DNA from: Bacteroides sp. | GTDB lineage: Bacteria; Bacteroidota; Bacteroidia; Bacteroidales; Muribaculaceae | Reading direction: 5' to 3' | Length of the DNA: 64,000 nucleotides | Assembly: GCA_014802265.1 (NCBI GenBank) | Contig: JAAVCP010000008.1 | Coordinates: 1-64,000 of the forward strand | Part shown: positions 18,325 through 26,652 of the stretch, piece by piece | How the letters are laid out: every line of letters begins with the position of its first letter | Numbering within the stretch: position 1 is the stretch's first letter | Notes under the pieces: model-generated | The model's input: only the letters and a program-made list of their open reading frames with translations | Database searches by the model: none | Told to the model about the DNA's origin: nothing | Program-made: the position numbers and the translations under genes

Positions 18325-19761
18325 TTATAGTTTAAAATCAGTTTTATTTTCCTCTTCACGGAAAAGTTCACCGGGAGTAAGTATCTCGAGCGCACGTGCG
18401 CCACCACGAGTACCGGTAATATAGGCAATTCTGTCGTCGGCATCAAGATGACCGTCTGCTACTATATGTCTCATGGCATGTATGGCATGAGGAGGCAATA
18501 TGTCTTCGGGACTCGGATCATAATAGGCAGTTATGCCATAGCTTAAGGCAAGCCACCGCAACACGTTTATGTTATGGCAAATGGCAAACGTAGGATTACC
18601 CCCACGGAATGAGGCGATATAACGTGCCAGCATTCCGCGATAGGCATCTGTGAATATTGCTTTTGTGTCTACCTTGTTTTCCGACATCACAGCCTCATGC
18701 GCCAGGAAGGAATTTATGTCGGCGTCAAGCAGAGGGGGGACATCCATCTTGCTGCGTTGGGCTGCCTCCACTTCATGAGCCACCCTTGTCATGGTCTGCA
18801 CCGCCTCGAGAGGGTATTTTCCATAAGCGGTTTCCCCTGACAGCATTATGGCATCGGCACGCTGATAGACGGCATTTGCCACGTCGCTCACCTCAGCACG
18901 AGTGGGACGCGGATGCTCTATCATTGTGTGAAGCATCTGCGTGGCAACGATCACAGGCTTATGAGCAGTGATACATTTATGAATCATCATTGCCTGAATG
19001 CCGGGGATACGCTCTGCCGCAACCTCTATCCCGAGGTCACCACGTGCCACCATTATTCCGTACGAGGCTTCCAGAATTTCATCGAAGTTGTCGATACCTT
19101 CCTGATTTTCAATCTTGGATATAATTTTTATCGGAGAATCATATCCATCAAGAATATCCTGTACCTCCTTTACATCAGCTGCCGAGCGCACAAATGAATG
19201 GGCTATGAAATCTACTCCAAGCTGCACCGCATATCCTATATTACGTTTGTCACGCTCCGTTACTGCCGGAAGGTCGATGCTTACTCCCGGAAGATTCACA
19301 CTCTTGCGCGAACCGAGCTCACCATCATTTTCCGCACGGGTAGTCACCGTATTTCCCTCTATGCTCAATACTGTATAGCTCAGTTCACCGTCATCAATAA
19401 GGATTTGGTTGCCGGGCTTAAGTATATTGGCAATGTTTGCATAGTTCATGAAAATAGTATCTGAAGAGGTCTTCCCCTCCGGATCACCTATAACTTTTAC
19501 AATATCACCGGCATGAAATGCTATTGGCTCACCTGTCACAGTTACAGTGGTGCGTATTTCCGGACCTTTAGTGTCCATCATGATACCGAGCTTTTCGTCA
19601 GCAGCCCGAACATTATTTACAATCTTGGTGAATCCTTCAAGTTCAAGATGAGCGGAGTTCATACGCACAACGTTGATACCTGCTTCCGCAAGAGATTTTA
19701 TAAAGTCAATATCACAGCGTTTGTCTGAGATAGTTGCTACAATCTTAGTGAATTTCTTCAT
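18325..19761 (-). CDS. pyk: Pyruvate kinase
   Basis: 478 residues covering the full barrel and C-terminal domain. It converts phosphoenolpyruvate and ADP to pyruvate and ATP. Seen: RMNSAH near residue 33, MMDTKGPEIR near 61, the B-domain (about 70-165), the catalytic-Lys segment IKIISKIENQEG, MVARGDLGIE, and ADAIMLSGETAYGKYPLEAV with the active-site signature. The C-terminal allosteric domain follows. First gene of a two-gene minus-strand operon with the isochorismatase-family hydrolase. Confidence 0.97.
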   Translation of the reverse strand: MKKFTKIVATISDKRCDIDFIKSLAEAGINVVRMNSAHLELEGFTKIVNNVRAADEKLGIMMDTKGPEIRTTVTVTGEPIAFHAGDIVKVIGDPEGKTSSDTIFMNYANIANILKPGNQILIDDGELSYTVLSIEGNTVTTRAENDGELGSRKSVNLPGVSIDLPAVTERDKRNIGYAVQLGVDFIAHSFVRSAADVKEVQDILDGYDSPIKIISKIENQEGIDNFDEILEASYGIMVARGDLGIEVAAERIPGIQAMMIHKCITAHKPVIVATQMLHTMIEHPRPTRAEVSDVANAVYQRADAIMLSGETAYGKYPLEAVQTMTRVAHEVEAAQRSKMDVPPLLDADINSFLAHEAVMSENKVDTKAIFTDAYRGMLARYIASFRGGNPTFAICHNINVLRWLALSYGITAYYDPSPEDILPPHAIHAMRHIVADGHLDADDRIAYITGTRGGARALEILTPGELFREEENKTDFKL

Positions 19762-19968
19762 GTCAATTTCAGGTATGATACAGTATATGGCTTTGATATA
19801 CTATATATTTGGGTTATTATACAATTTATAATATTCTAACAAATTGACATGCACTGCGGTTTAAATTTTAGACTATATATCCAAAAATGTTATCTGATAA
19901 ATAATTATCCACCTCGTTCAGATCTACATTAAGGGTTGAGAAACCAATAGCTTCACCAACTCCTGAAG

Positions 19969-20334
19969 TTATTGAGTAACGGCTTCAAAATTATCTATAG
20001 CCCATTTAAGTAGGTTTTCAATATGAGGGATAAGACTTTTGCCTAAATCAGTAAGTGAGTATTCAACTCTGGGAGGGATTTCTGCAAACAGTTCTCTTTT
20101 TATAAGTTTATCTTTTTCAAGGCTCTTTAGTGTTTCTGTAAGCACCTTTGGAGATATATCCGGTATTGCTTTGGCAATTGCATTGAACCTTGTCGTTTCA
20201 TTTTCTGAGAGGACACACAAAACCAGCATTGCCCATTTCCCTGAGAAACGAGCCACTACATTACGAATTGGACAGTCTTCAATACGTATATACTTTTTTA
20301 AGTTTTCTTTAAGGGGTATTGAGTTCATAATCAA
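19969..20334 (-). CDS. HxlR-family transcriptional regulator
   Basis: A 121-residue winged-helix protein with the HxlR hallmark DCPIRNVVARFSGKWAMLVL. Its N-terminal Cys is the one used for thiol sensing of electrophiles in YodB/HypR-type members. The recognition helix lies in SPKVLTETLKSLEKDKLI and the wing in PPRVEYSLTDLG. It is divergent from a cupin gene. Two copies of AAGTRGCTTAC lie between the genes, one just downstream of each -7 box, suggesting autoregulation and control of the cupin. The start may be Met3. Confidence 0.88.
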   Translation of the reverse strand: MIMNSIPLKENLKKYIRIEDCPIRNVVARFSGKWAMLVLCVLSENETTRFNAIAKAIPDISPKVLTETLKSLEKDKLIKRELFAEIPPRVEYSLTDLGKSLIPHIENLLKWAIDNFEAVTQ

Positions 20335-20352
20335 TAAGAGTTACTTATAGGT

Positions 20353-20433
20353 AAGTGGCTTACTTCAACGTAATATCTTGTATAATACAAATTTAACTAT
20401 TAACTTTGCACTATCACAACGAAAGTAGCTTAC
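20353..20433. promoter_or_regulatory. Divergent HxlR/cupin promoters with paired operators
   Basis: The -7 boxes are TAAATTTG (minus, 20388-20395) for the HxlR gene and TAACTTTG (plus, 20401-20408) for the cupin gene. The motif AAGTGGCTTAC lies at 20353-20363 (within the dyad GTAAG-TGG-CTTAC, 20351-20363) and AAGTAGCTTAC at 20423-20433. Each copy sits 14-25 bp downstream of one -7 box, where a bound repressor would block initiation. Confidence 0.6.
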
Positions 20434-20471
20434 CGCTGCAAAGTTAGTTATATAAATTAAATTATAAAAAT

Positions 20472-20882
20472 ATGAGCGAAGTAAAATTAATCAACGCCGG
20501 CGACAAGTTTACCCATGCCACAGTCGGCAGCCTCCATGAATTCGAGGGCAAGCAGTTTGTGAAAGACACTACAGGAGCCACTTCCTGTGAGATCTCTTTT
20601 GGTACGCTTCCTTCCGGAGCGGAAGTTCCCTTCTTTCACAGTCACAAGGAAAACGAAGAAAACTATATCATCCTGAGTGGAAAGGGTCGCTTTCAGGTAA
20701 ACGATGAAGTTTTCGATATAGCAGAAGGCTCCGTAATCCGCGTTGCCACTAACTGCGACCGTAATATCAAATGCACCTCTCCAGAACCGATGACCTATAT
20801 CTGCATTCAGGCAAAAGAAGGCTCCCTCGGTAACTATACCATGACCGATGCCGAAATAACAGAACGCACGAATAAGATGTGA
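20472..20882 (+). CDS. Small cupin-domain protein
   Basis: A 136-residue single-domain cupin. Metal-ligand motif 1 is PFFHSHKENEENYIILSGKG (two His and a Glu). Motif 2 is degenerate, around EGSVIRVATNCDRNIK, where the usual His is missing. Possible roles are a detoxifying dioxygenase/quercetinase-like enzyme or a binding protein. The divergent HxlR gene suggests induction by an electrophile or redox signal. It is followed by a hairpin terminator and then by the left end of the mobile element. Confidence 0.8.
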   Translation: MSEVKLINAGDKFTHATVGSLHEFEGKQFVKDTTGATSCEISFGTLPSGAEVPFFHSHKENEENYIILSGKGRFQVNDEVFDIAEGSVIRVATNCDRNIKCTSPEPMTYICIQAKEGSLGNYTMTDAEITERTNKM

Positions 20883-20888
20883 AAAAAT

Positions 20889-20926
20889 AATTCCTTTTAT
20901 TCCTAAAGTTGGGAATAAAAGGAATT
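20889..20926 (+). terminator. Terminator of the cupin gene
   Basis: A perfect 15-bp stem (20889-20903 with 20912-20926). A second short hairpin, CCCTGA-TAA-TCAGGG, follows at 20937-20951, right at the element boundary. Confidence 0.75.
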
Positions 20927-20954
20927 TAAAATAAATCCCTGATAATCAGGGCTT

Positions 20955-20972
20955 ACAGCAGAGAGGACGAGA
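20955..20972 (+). repeat. Left att repeat (tRNA-Ser 3'-end duplicate)
   Basis: ACAGCAGAGAGGACGAGA, one mismatch to the copy at the tRNA-Ser 3' end (26054-26071). Confidence 0.85.
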
Positions 20973-21074
20973 CAATATGTCTTTTTCTGTTAAAATTACT
21001 TTGCTTATACTTAACCAATTGCATTACTGGCAATATGCCAATTTTATATGTTTGTGTCCATATTTGTCCATATT

Positions 21075-21491
21075 CTATTCGTCCTGATTTGACTTTGAAA
21101 TAATATCTCTTAAGAGGCAATTTATTTCCTCAAGACCTGCTATCCGAGCGTCCTTCTCTTTTATTAGAAGATTCAAAAGCTCGATTGATGAGATTGATGA
21201 TGTGCCGTGCATGTTGACATGCGTATCACTTGCCCATACTTTTTGGTCTACGCTGCTGATGCTCATTGGCTTGTTGTTGTCGTTTGGTCTGTAGTCAAAG
21301 AAATCGGCTGGATCTATCTCCAGATATTGGCAGATTCTTTCAAGCATCTCTGCATCCAAAGAATCTTTTTTTAAAAGCTTTGTCATGTATTGAGGAGAAA
21401 TGTTCAAGTATGCGCACAGTTCGTTGCGCCTTATCCTCCTTTTAGTCAATATCTGATCTATGACTTCCCCACATTTTTTCATAAAATACAT
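21075..21491 (-). CDS. XRE-type repressor of the element
   Basis: A 138-residue protein with an N-terminal HTH (about 8-62). The scanning region ELCAYLNISPQYMTKLLKKD is the turn and recognition helix, and QYLEIDPADFF matches the end of an XRE domain. The C-terminal about 60 residues form a probable coiled coil (LLNLLIKEKDARIAGLEEIN) for dimerisation. It is divergent from the Cro-like and primase genes, the classical repressor position. Candidate operators (three ATAGTT-type sites) lie just upstream. Met4 (21482) is an alternative start. Confidence 0.8.
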   Translation of the reverse strand: MYFMKKCGEVIDQILTKRRIRRNELCAYLNISPQYMTKLLKKDSLDAEMLERICQYLEIDPADFFDYRPNDNNKPMSISSVDQKVWASDTHVNMHGTSSISSIELLNLLIKEKDARIAGLEEINCLLRDIISKSNQDE

Positions 21492-21496
21492 CTAAT

Positions 21497-21525
21497 ATAG
21501 TTAATAATAGTTAAAAATAAACTAT
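21497..21525. promoter_or_regulatory. Candidate operator cluster of the element repressor
   Basis: ATAGTT at 21497-21502 and 21507-21512 (10 bp apart), and its inverse AACTAT at 21520-21525, all within 35 bp of the repressor start. A plus-strand -7 box (TAACTTTG, 21564-21571) for the replication genes lies on the far side. Confidence 0.5.
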
Positions 21526-21563
21526 CCGTTTCATTAAAATAAACAAATAAGATATTATATCCT

Positions 21564-21571
21564 TAACTTTG
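21564..21571 (+). promoter_or_regulatory. -7 box of the element's replication operon
   Basis: TAACTTTG, 30 bp before the Cro-like start codon. Confidence 0.55.
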
Positions 21572-21600
21572 TAGCGAATTTAATAAAAAAACTTCAAACT

Positions 21601-21828
21601 ATGAAAATTGAGAACAAAGAATTTGTCGACTGGTATAACTCCAAGCCTGGGTTTGAGAGGCGGTACGCAGCGAATCTCATTATGATCGGCTGCAACATAT
21701 CGCGCCCTACTTTTCTACGTTGGGTAACAGGTGACGTGGAAATTAAAAATCCCTACCGTATGGTTATTAATCAGATTGCCGGGAAAGAGTTATTCAAGAC
21801 AGTGGCATTTACATCGATGCCAAATTAA
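21601..21828 (+). CDS. Small Cro-like/HTH protein of the element
   Basis: A 75-residue protein, first gene of the rightward operon and divergent from the XRE repressor, the place normally held by Cro or an excisionase. The central SRPTFLRWVTGDVEIKNPYR looks like a helix-turn-helix followed by a basic loop. I do not recognise a named family. Its stop is 7 bp before the primase start, so the two are co-transcribed. Role as early regulator is inferred from position and HTH appearance. Confidence 0.6.
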   Translation: MKIENKEFVDWYNSKPGFERRYAANLIMIGCNISRPTFLRWVTGDVEIKNPYRMVINQIAGKELFKTVAFTSMPN

Positions 21829-21835
21829 ATTAGGT

Positions 21836-24800
21836 ATGAGCAGACTGACAAAGGAGTGTAAAAACAAGCTGAACAGTGTTGCCTTCCGGCAACTTGTTCC
21901 GGGACTTGAAGGATCAGGGATGACCCTTCATGGTGCGTGTCCAAAGTGTGGTGCAACCGGCAAGAAGAAAGGCAAGTGGGTTGGACTTTGGGTTACTGAC
22001 GATGATGTGCGTAACAAGCATATCATCGGGTGCAACTCGTGCGGATGGAAGACAGGAGGTGGCACAGTCAATATGATGATGGAGCTATGCGACCTGGGTT
22101 TCATGGAGGCTTGCCGGAAGATCGCAGACCAGACAGGGATACAGCTTGAATTTGAGGAAGAGAAGCCGCCGCAGACAGTCGGGAGACAGGCTGCTGCCGG
22201 CGCTCATCCCGACAAAGGGAGCTTTGTGAGCCGACAGCTTGAGGAGTCAGGGCTGACTTTTGACGATGTAAAAGCAACCGTCATTGACAAAGACGGTGAG
22301 CTTCAGTTATCACCCTTTCGTAAGGGGGCACTTGACCCGTATACCGGAAAGATAGATAACCTTGCAGACGAGATGATCATATTGTATTATGACCTTGAGG
22401 GTCGTAGGCGAATGTGTATACCATTGAAGAATAAGAGCCGGGAGGTAGGCTACAGCCGGGTACGGTGGTCAAACCCGGAAGTACATAAAGATAAAAATGA
22501 CAAGCCTATAAAATACCAGACAATTGCAGGTGCAAATATTACCCTTTATATTCCCGAGTGCATACGCCGATATTACAAAGGACGCACACAATTCGACACC
22601 CTTTTTATACAGGAGGGTGAAAAGAAAGCAGAGAAGGCGTGTAAGCATGGACTTATGTCCATAGCAATGGAGGGGATTGGCAACATAGGAAATAAGGAAG
22701 ACGGGCTTCCTGTAGATGTCCAGTATCTGGTACAGAGGTGCGGGATCAAAAATATTGTGATGCTCATGGATTCAGACTGGAATGATCTTAGCCGAAATAT
22801 CCATTACAATGACTCGGCAGACTTGCGGCCGTTGTCATTTGCCCGGGCGTTGATAAAATTCAAGAAATATATTGGCACACTTGCACAATGTGGCATTTAT
22901 GTAGACATATGGTTTGCCCATATAAATGAGAATGAATCAGGAGACACGGGCATAGACGACTTGCTATGCAATACATTGAAAAGCCGTGAGGATGAATTGA
23001 AGAGAAGTATAGAAAACACAATGCTCTCCCATAACGGGAAGGGTGATTATGTTGACATAATCAATATCTCTTCTTACAGCGATACAAAAATCATGAGCCT
23101 GTGGGGGCTTAATAACAAGGATGATTTCTTTGCGTTGCATCGGGATCGTTTAATGAAGCTACACAGCTTTAAATTCGGGAATGTCTTCTACAAAGTATCA
23201 GAGGGCAACATAGAGATAGCAACTGAATATGGCAAAGGCGAAGAGTTCTGGAGTAAATATACTGACGAAAAGGGAAAGACAAAGATTGACATGGACTTGA
23301 TCCATCTTAAGTCATTCCTGGTTGCCAATGGTTTCCGGTCACATAAGACCGAGTCCGGGCTCAGATCTTTCGTAAAGATTGATCATGGTGTTATAAAACA
23401 CTGTGATAAGTATGACATAAGGAATTTTGTATTGGATTTTGTAAACAAATCGACAAGAGACCACAGCATACAGCTGTTCTTTGCCAAGAATATAGTGTCC
23501 AGGTTATCAGTGGGAAATCTGTGCCAGCTTAATCTACTACAGACCACAGCGGGGACGAGGGAACATCATCAGCAGAAATTTTATTTCCAAAATGTGGAAA
23601 TAACCATCAAACACGATGGTATAGAAGTTGGCAAGCTTGTCGGACCCGTATGGGAGGACAACCTCTTGCAGCGCACGTTCTATAGAGAAAAAATCTTCTC
23701 AAGATTCGAGAAAGACAGTCAAGGGAACTTCATCATCAAATTGACTGAAGCTGGAGAAGAGTGTGAGTTTCTCAGCTTTTTGAAAAACACATCTAATTTC
23801 TGGGGACGCCATACCAAGCTCAACCAGGCACAGACCAAGGAAAGAGACAAGCACCTGGTCAACAAAATCACTTGTCTGGGCTACCTGTTACGAGACATAC
23901 ACTATCTTGGGGAATCAAAGGTTGTTGTCTCCATGGACGCACTTATGTCAGAGGTCGGTAAGTCAAACGGGCGCAGCGGCAAATCGCTAATAGGACAGGC
24001 AACTGAAAAGTATTGCAGACAGACAGAGATTAACGGGCGTAACCTAACCAATGATGACCCCTATATCTTTTCAAATGTGAGTCCTACCACAAGAATAGTG
24101 TTCATAGACGACATAAACAGTAACTTTGACTTCAGCAGATTCCACCAAAGAGTTGCCGGTAAACTTAACGTAAACATTAAGAGAGGTGGACGGTTCGTCA
24201 TGCCATTTGAGGAATCGCCAAAGTTCTATTTCACTACCAATCATGCATTGTCAGATCTTGACTCATCAGCAAGTGCGAGACTTGTCTTCATGTCATTCTC
24301 ATACTATTATAATGACAGCTACAAGCCTAATATGGAATTCGGGCATGATTTCTTTGCGGAATGGGACGAGCGGCAATGGGCACTGTTTGACAATCTGATG
24401 GCAGAGTGCGTCATGATCTACATGCGCAGCAGGGAGATGGGTTGGGCATCAGCCGGACAAGGCGCGATAGATCCACCGATGGCTGACCTACGTGTCAGGG
24501 AACTGCGTCAGGAGATGGGGGAACTGTTCCTTGGATGGGCAGAGCTTTATTTTTCGTCCGATGCCGGGCATATAAATATGTGGATCAAGAAGAGAAGCAT
24601 GTACGAGGCGTTCCTGCAGGAATACGGAATCAAGTCCACGCAGCTAAGCTCAAAGGGCTTCCGTGACAAGATATATGCATATTGCGAATTTTGTGGACTA
24701 CATTTCAATGCCCACAAGAAGAATAAGGACGGACAGAGGTTTCAGGATTTTTATTATATAAACCCGACGAGCACGTTTATCGGTGACCGTGACACGTCAG

Positions 24801-24859
24801 GTGGAAAAGAATATTATACAATATCAACAACAGAATATAACTATGAAGGAAAGAACTAA
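21836..24859 (+). CDS. Primase-helicase of the element (Zn finger, TOPRIM, SF3)
   Basis: A 1007-residue replication protein. Cys35/Cys38/Cys66/Cys69 form a primase-type zinc ribbon. A TOPRIM-like domain has QEGEKKA (Glu260/Glu262) and LMDSDW (Asp312, Asp314). A superfamily-3/D5-like helicase carries Walker A GRSGKS at 712-717 and Walker B VFIDDIN with Asp758/Asp759. Such proteins melt and prime the replication origin of phages, satellites and plasmids. I chose the ATG at 21836 because the longer frame overlaps the Cro-like gene. The gene is full length and undamaged, unlike the integrase. Confidence 0.88.
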   Translation: MSRLTKECKNKLNSVAFRQLVPGLEGSGMTLHGACPKCGATGKKKGKWVGLWVTDDDVRNKHIIGCNSCGWKTGGGTVNMMMELCDLGFMEACRKIADQTGIQLEFEEEKPPQTVGRQAAAGAHPDKGSFVSRQLEESGLTFDDVKATVIDKDGELQLSPFRKGALDPYTGKIDNLADEMIILYYDLEGRRRMCIPLKNKSREVGYSRVRWSNPEVHKDKNDKPIKYQTIAGANITLYIPECIRRYYKGRTQFDTLFIQEGEKKAEKACKHGLMSIAMEGIGNIGNKEDGLPVDVQYLVQRCGIKNIVMLMDSDWNDLSRNIHYNDSADLRPLSFARALIKFKKYIGTLAQCGIYVDIWFAHINENESGDTGIDDLLCNTLKSREDELKRSIENTMLSHNGKGDYVDIINISSYSDTKIMSLWGLNNKDDFFALHRDRLMKLHSFKFGNVFYKVSEGNIEIATEYGKGEEFWSKYTDEKGKTKIDMDLIHLKSFLVANGFRSHKTESGLRSFVKIDHGVIKHCDKYDIRNFVLDFVNKSTRDHSIQLFFAKNIVSRLSVGNLCQLNLLQTTAGTREHHQQKFYFQNVEITIKHDGIEVGKLVGPVWEDNLLQRTFYREKIFSRFEKDSQGNFIIKLTEAGEECEFLSFLKNTSNFWGRHTKLNQAQTKERDKHLVNKITCLGYLLRDIHYLGESKVVVSMDALMSEVGKSNGRSGKSLIGQATEKYCRQTEINGRNLTNDDPYIFSNVSPTTRIVFIDDINSNFDFSRFHQRVAGKLNVNIKRGGRFVMPFEESPKFYFTTNHALSDLDSSASARLVFMSFSYYYNDSYKPNMEFGHDFFAEWDERQWALFDNLMAECVMIYMRSREMGWASAGQGAIDPPMADLRVRELRQEMGELFLGWAELYFSSDAGHINMWIKKRSMYEAFLQEYGIKSTQLSSKGFRDKIYAYCEFCGLHFNAHKKNKDGQRFQDFYYINPTSTFIGDRDTSGGKEYYTISTTEYNYEGKN

Positions 24860-25070
24860 CGCGTATGCCTCGTTGAAGCAACCGGGCATAAGGAGACAGG
24901 TAGTCTCGGGAAATTTCAACCAGACGGTTGTAGTGAACACCACTGCGCTGTCATTGACAGTAATCTCCGGAGAATTGCTTCCCGGCGTCTGGGATTACGG
25001 GTTCAGAACTGTCCCCGGTCTCATTTTCTTGCTGAACAAGAAGTATGAGTATGGTGACTCAAGAGTATGA
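24843..25070 (+). CDS. Small element protein, possibly with a foreign C-terminus
   Basis: The ATG overlaps the last 17 bp of the primase gene, indicating translational coupling. The product is 75 residues (GIRRQVVSGNFNQTVVVNTT, then LTVISGELLPGVWDYGFRTV). No family is recognised. The last about 15 codons (LNKKYEYGDSRV) are antisense to the broken integrase sequence, so the original 3' end may have been lost in a deletion that joined this gene to the integrase. Confidence 0.5.
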   Translation: MKERTNAYASLKQPGIRRQVVSGNFNQTVVVNTTALSLTVISGELLPGVWDYGFRTVPGLIFLLNKKYEYGDSRV

Positions 25071-25912
25071 AGCTCAAGCATGAGGGATATGATCTCAAGG
25101 TTAAGTGACACTTTCCCGTCACGTTTATTTTTGACACTTCAGCCGGAATGAACACTGTCTGCTCTTTCACGCTTATGTCTGAGATGCGTATGTACGTCAG
25201 CTCATTTGGTCTGACGAATGTATAATATTCGAACATGCAAGCAAGAAGGAAATGAGGGTCAGAGTCTTTGAGATGAGTGAAAATTTTTTGAAGGATATCC
25301 TTAGTCACAGGCTGTCTTTTCTTTGGCAGCTCATGCATTTTCCGAATTGCCGTGACCGGGTTCTCTGATATGTATGAGCGTTCCACCATGAAGTCAGCCA
25401 TTGCAGAACACCATCCCCTGTAATTGTTTCTTGTTCGTGGGGATGCCCCTCTTGTTTCCACTTGTTTCCACAATCCAGTCAAGGAAGTCTGTGACGAATG
25501 AGCGGTCAAACTGGAATGCGTATTTTATTGGATTTGTCTTCATGTACTCACGCAGAATATTTACACGGCTTGAGTATGACTCAAGAGTAGTCTTACGGGA
25601 AGAGCGGTCAATGGCAGCCAGATATTTTATTAGGATCTCGTCGAAAGATTTGGTGCCCCGCTGATTTCCGGAGCAGTCCCAAGGGGTCCAACCCTGGCGA
25701 AGTTTTATTCCCAACTTTTCTATGAGAGCATCTGCAGACGCTCTCATTTCCCGTTTGGAAGATTTTGTGATATAATACTTTTTTCGTTTCAACTTCCCTG
25801 ATGCCGGGTCTATTGCCTGGAAGTCTACATACCAGTCTTTTGCTTGGTGAAGCCTCGGGAATGTGTAGCCTATAATACTACCTAATTTTGCGTCAGAATT
25901 TTTTTGCGACAT
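24995..25912 (-). pseudogene. Decayed tyrosine integrase
   Basis: The first 172 codons give the N-terminal Arm-like and SAM-like domains (YESYSSRV-type core-binding region, FVTDFLDWIVET). A 10-bp tandem duplication (25451-25460, 25461-25470) then shifts the frame; deleting one copy joins DWIVET to RGASPRTRNNYRGW. The catalytic box I FVRPNELTYI follows. Loss of one A in an A run near 25130 shifts the frame again (SKNKRDGKVSLNLE when restored), and the protein ends at 24995 after FSKKMRPG. The HxLR and Tyr motifs are absent, so it cannot recombine DNA. Confidence 0.85.
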
Positions 25913-26053
25913 TTTTTAACATTCTTTATGAGGCAAGTGCCAAAAGAATGCAGTCGGTTAAACTTACAGTTCAGAAAATGATGTCCGAAATCTGTCTACA
26001 GGTATCTTAAAACATAATACCTAACTAATTAATATTAATTAGTTAGGTATTAT

Positions 26054-26071
26054 ACAGCGGAGAGGACGAGA
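26054..26071 (+). repeat. Right att repeat at the tRNA-Ser 3' end
   Basis: Matches 20955-20972 at 17 of 18 positions. It covers the acceptor 3' strand of the tRNA-Ser gene. Confidence 0.85.
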
Positions 26072-26146
26072 TTCGAACTCGTGGACAGGATTGCTCCCGT
26101 CGTCGGTTTAGCAAACCGGTGGTTTCAGCCACTCACCCACCTCTCC
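26058..26146 (-). tRNA. tRNA-Ser (GCU anticodon)
   Basis: 89 nt on the minus strand. The acceptor stem GGAGAGG (complement of 26140-26146) pairs with CCTCTCC (complement of 26059-26065), with discriminator G. The anticodon loop is TTGCTAA in the stem CCGGT/ACCG, giving anticodon GCU. A long variable arm and the T-loop TTCGAATC are present. CCA is not encoded. It is the integration target of the adjacent element and remains intact. Confidence 0.95.
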
Positions 26147-26652
26147 AATGGTTTGGTCTGAATTGAAATTTCCTTTTGAGAAATTTATGCCTAAAGCTTT
26201 CTTTAAGCGAGTGCAAAGTTAGTAATTATTTTGTTTACTTGCAAATATATTTACACATTTTTTTAATTTAATTTAAATTATAATGTTATGGGCTTACTTA
26301 TCATCATGATTTATAACTATATAGACAATCATGAACAGATATAAAAATTTAACTGTGTCCTAATTTCTTAGTAACTTTTGAGCCGACCTAAATATTATAT
26401 ACCCGTGATTGCCTTTTTAGGCTTCAATCGCTTTAGCAAGAGGGTAAAGAGACAGCCTTATCATAATCCTATAAACTATATGTTGTGAAACATTTTATAT
26501 ATTTTGACATGCCGTAGTTTATTATTACAAAGTTTTTATTAATTTTGGGGATTATTCTGCCCATATTAATATTTTATGGGTAAATAATTACCAAATACCA
26601 TTATTGGTACACCCAAATGGTGCTGAACTTTAAACTAAAATCATACCAAGAC
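26147..26652. other. Intergenic region between divergent tRNA-Ser and pyrH
   Basis: The tRNA promoter is TAACTTTG on the minus strand at 26214-26221, with TTTG at 26242-26245. The pyrH -7 box is TAATTTTG at 26540-26547, giving a leader of about 100 nt. The part between is AT-rich and I see nothing else in it. Confidence 0.6.

Larger units (their letters stand above)
20955..26071. mobile_element. 5.1-kb integrative element in tRNA-Ser(GCU)
   Basis: Bounded by 18-bp direct repeats (17/18 identical) at 20955-20972 and 26054-26071. The right copy is the 3' end of the tRNA-Ser gene and the left copy is a detached duplicate, the expected attL/attR of tRNA integration. Cargo in order: XRE repressor (minus), Cro-like protein, primase-helicase, small ORF (plus), and a decayed tyrosine integrase (minus) next to the tRNA. 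No capsid, portal or mobilisation genes are present, so it resembles a minimal phage satellite or a decayed replicative island. The integrase is broken, so it is probably immobile on its own. Confidence 0.85.

Noticed and set aside
25451..25470. 10-bp duplication as a phase-variation switch of the integrase
   Set aside because: A second frameshift and the missing catalytic C-terminus mean the gene is dead whatever the copy number. Decay is the simpler reading.
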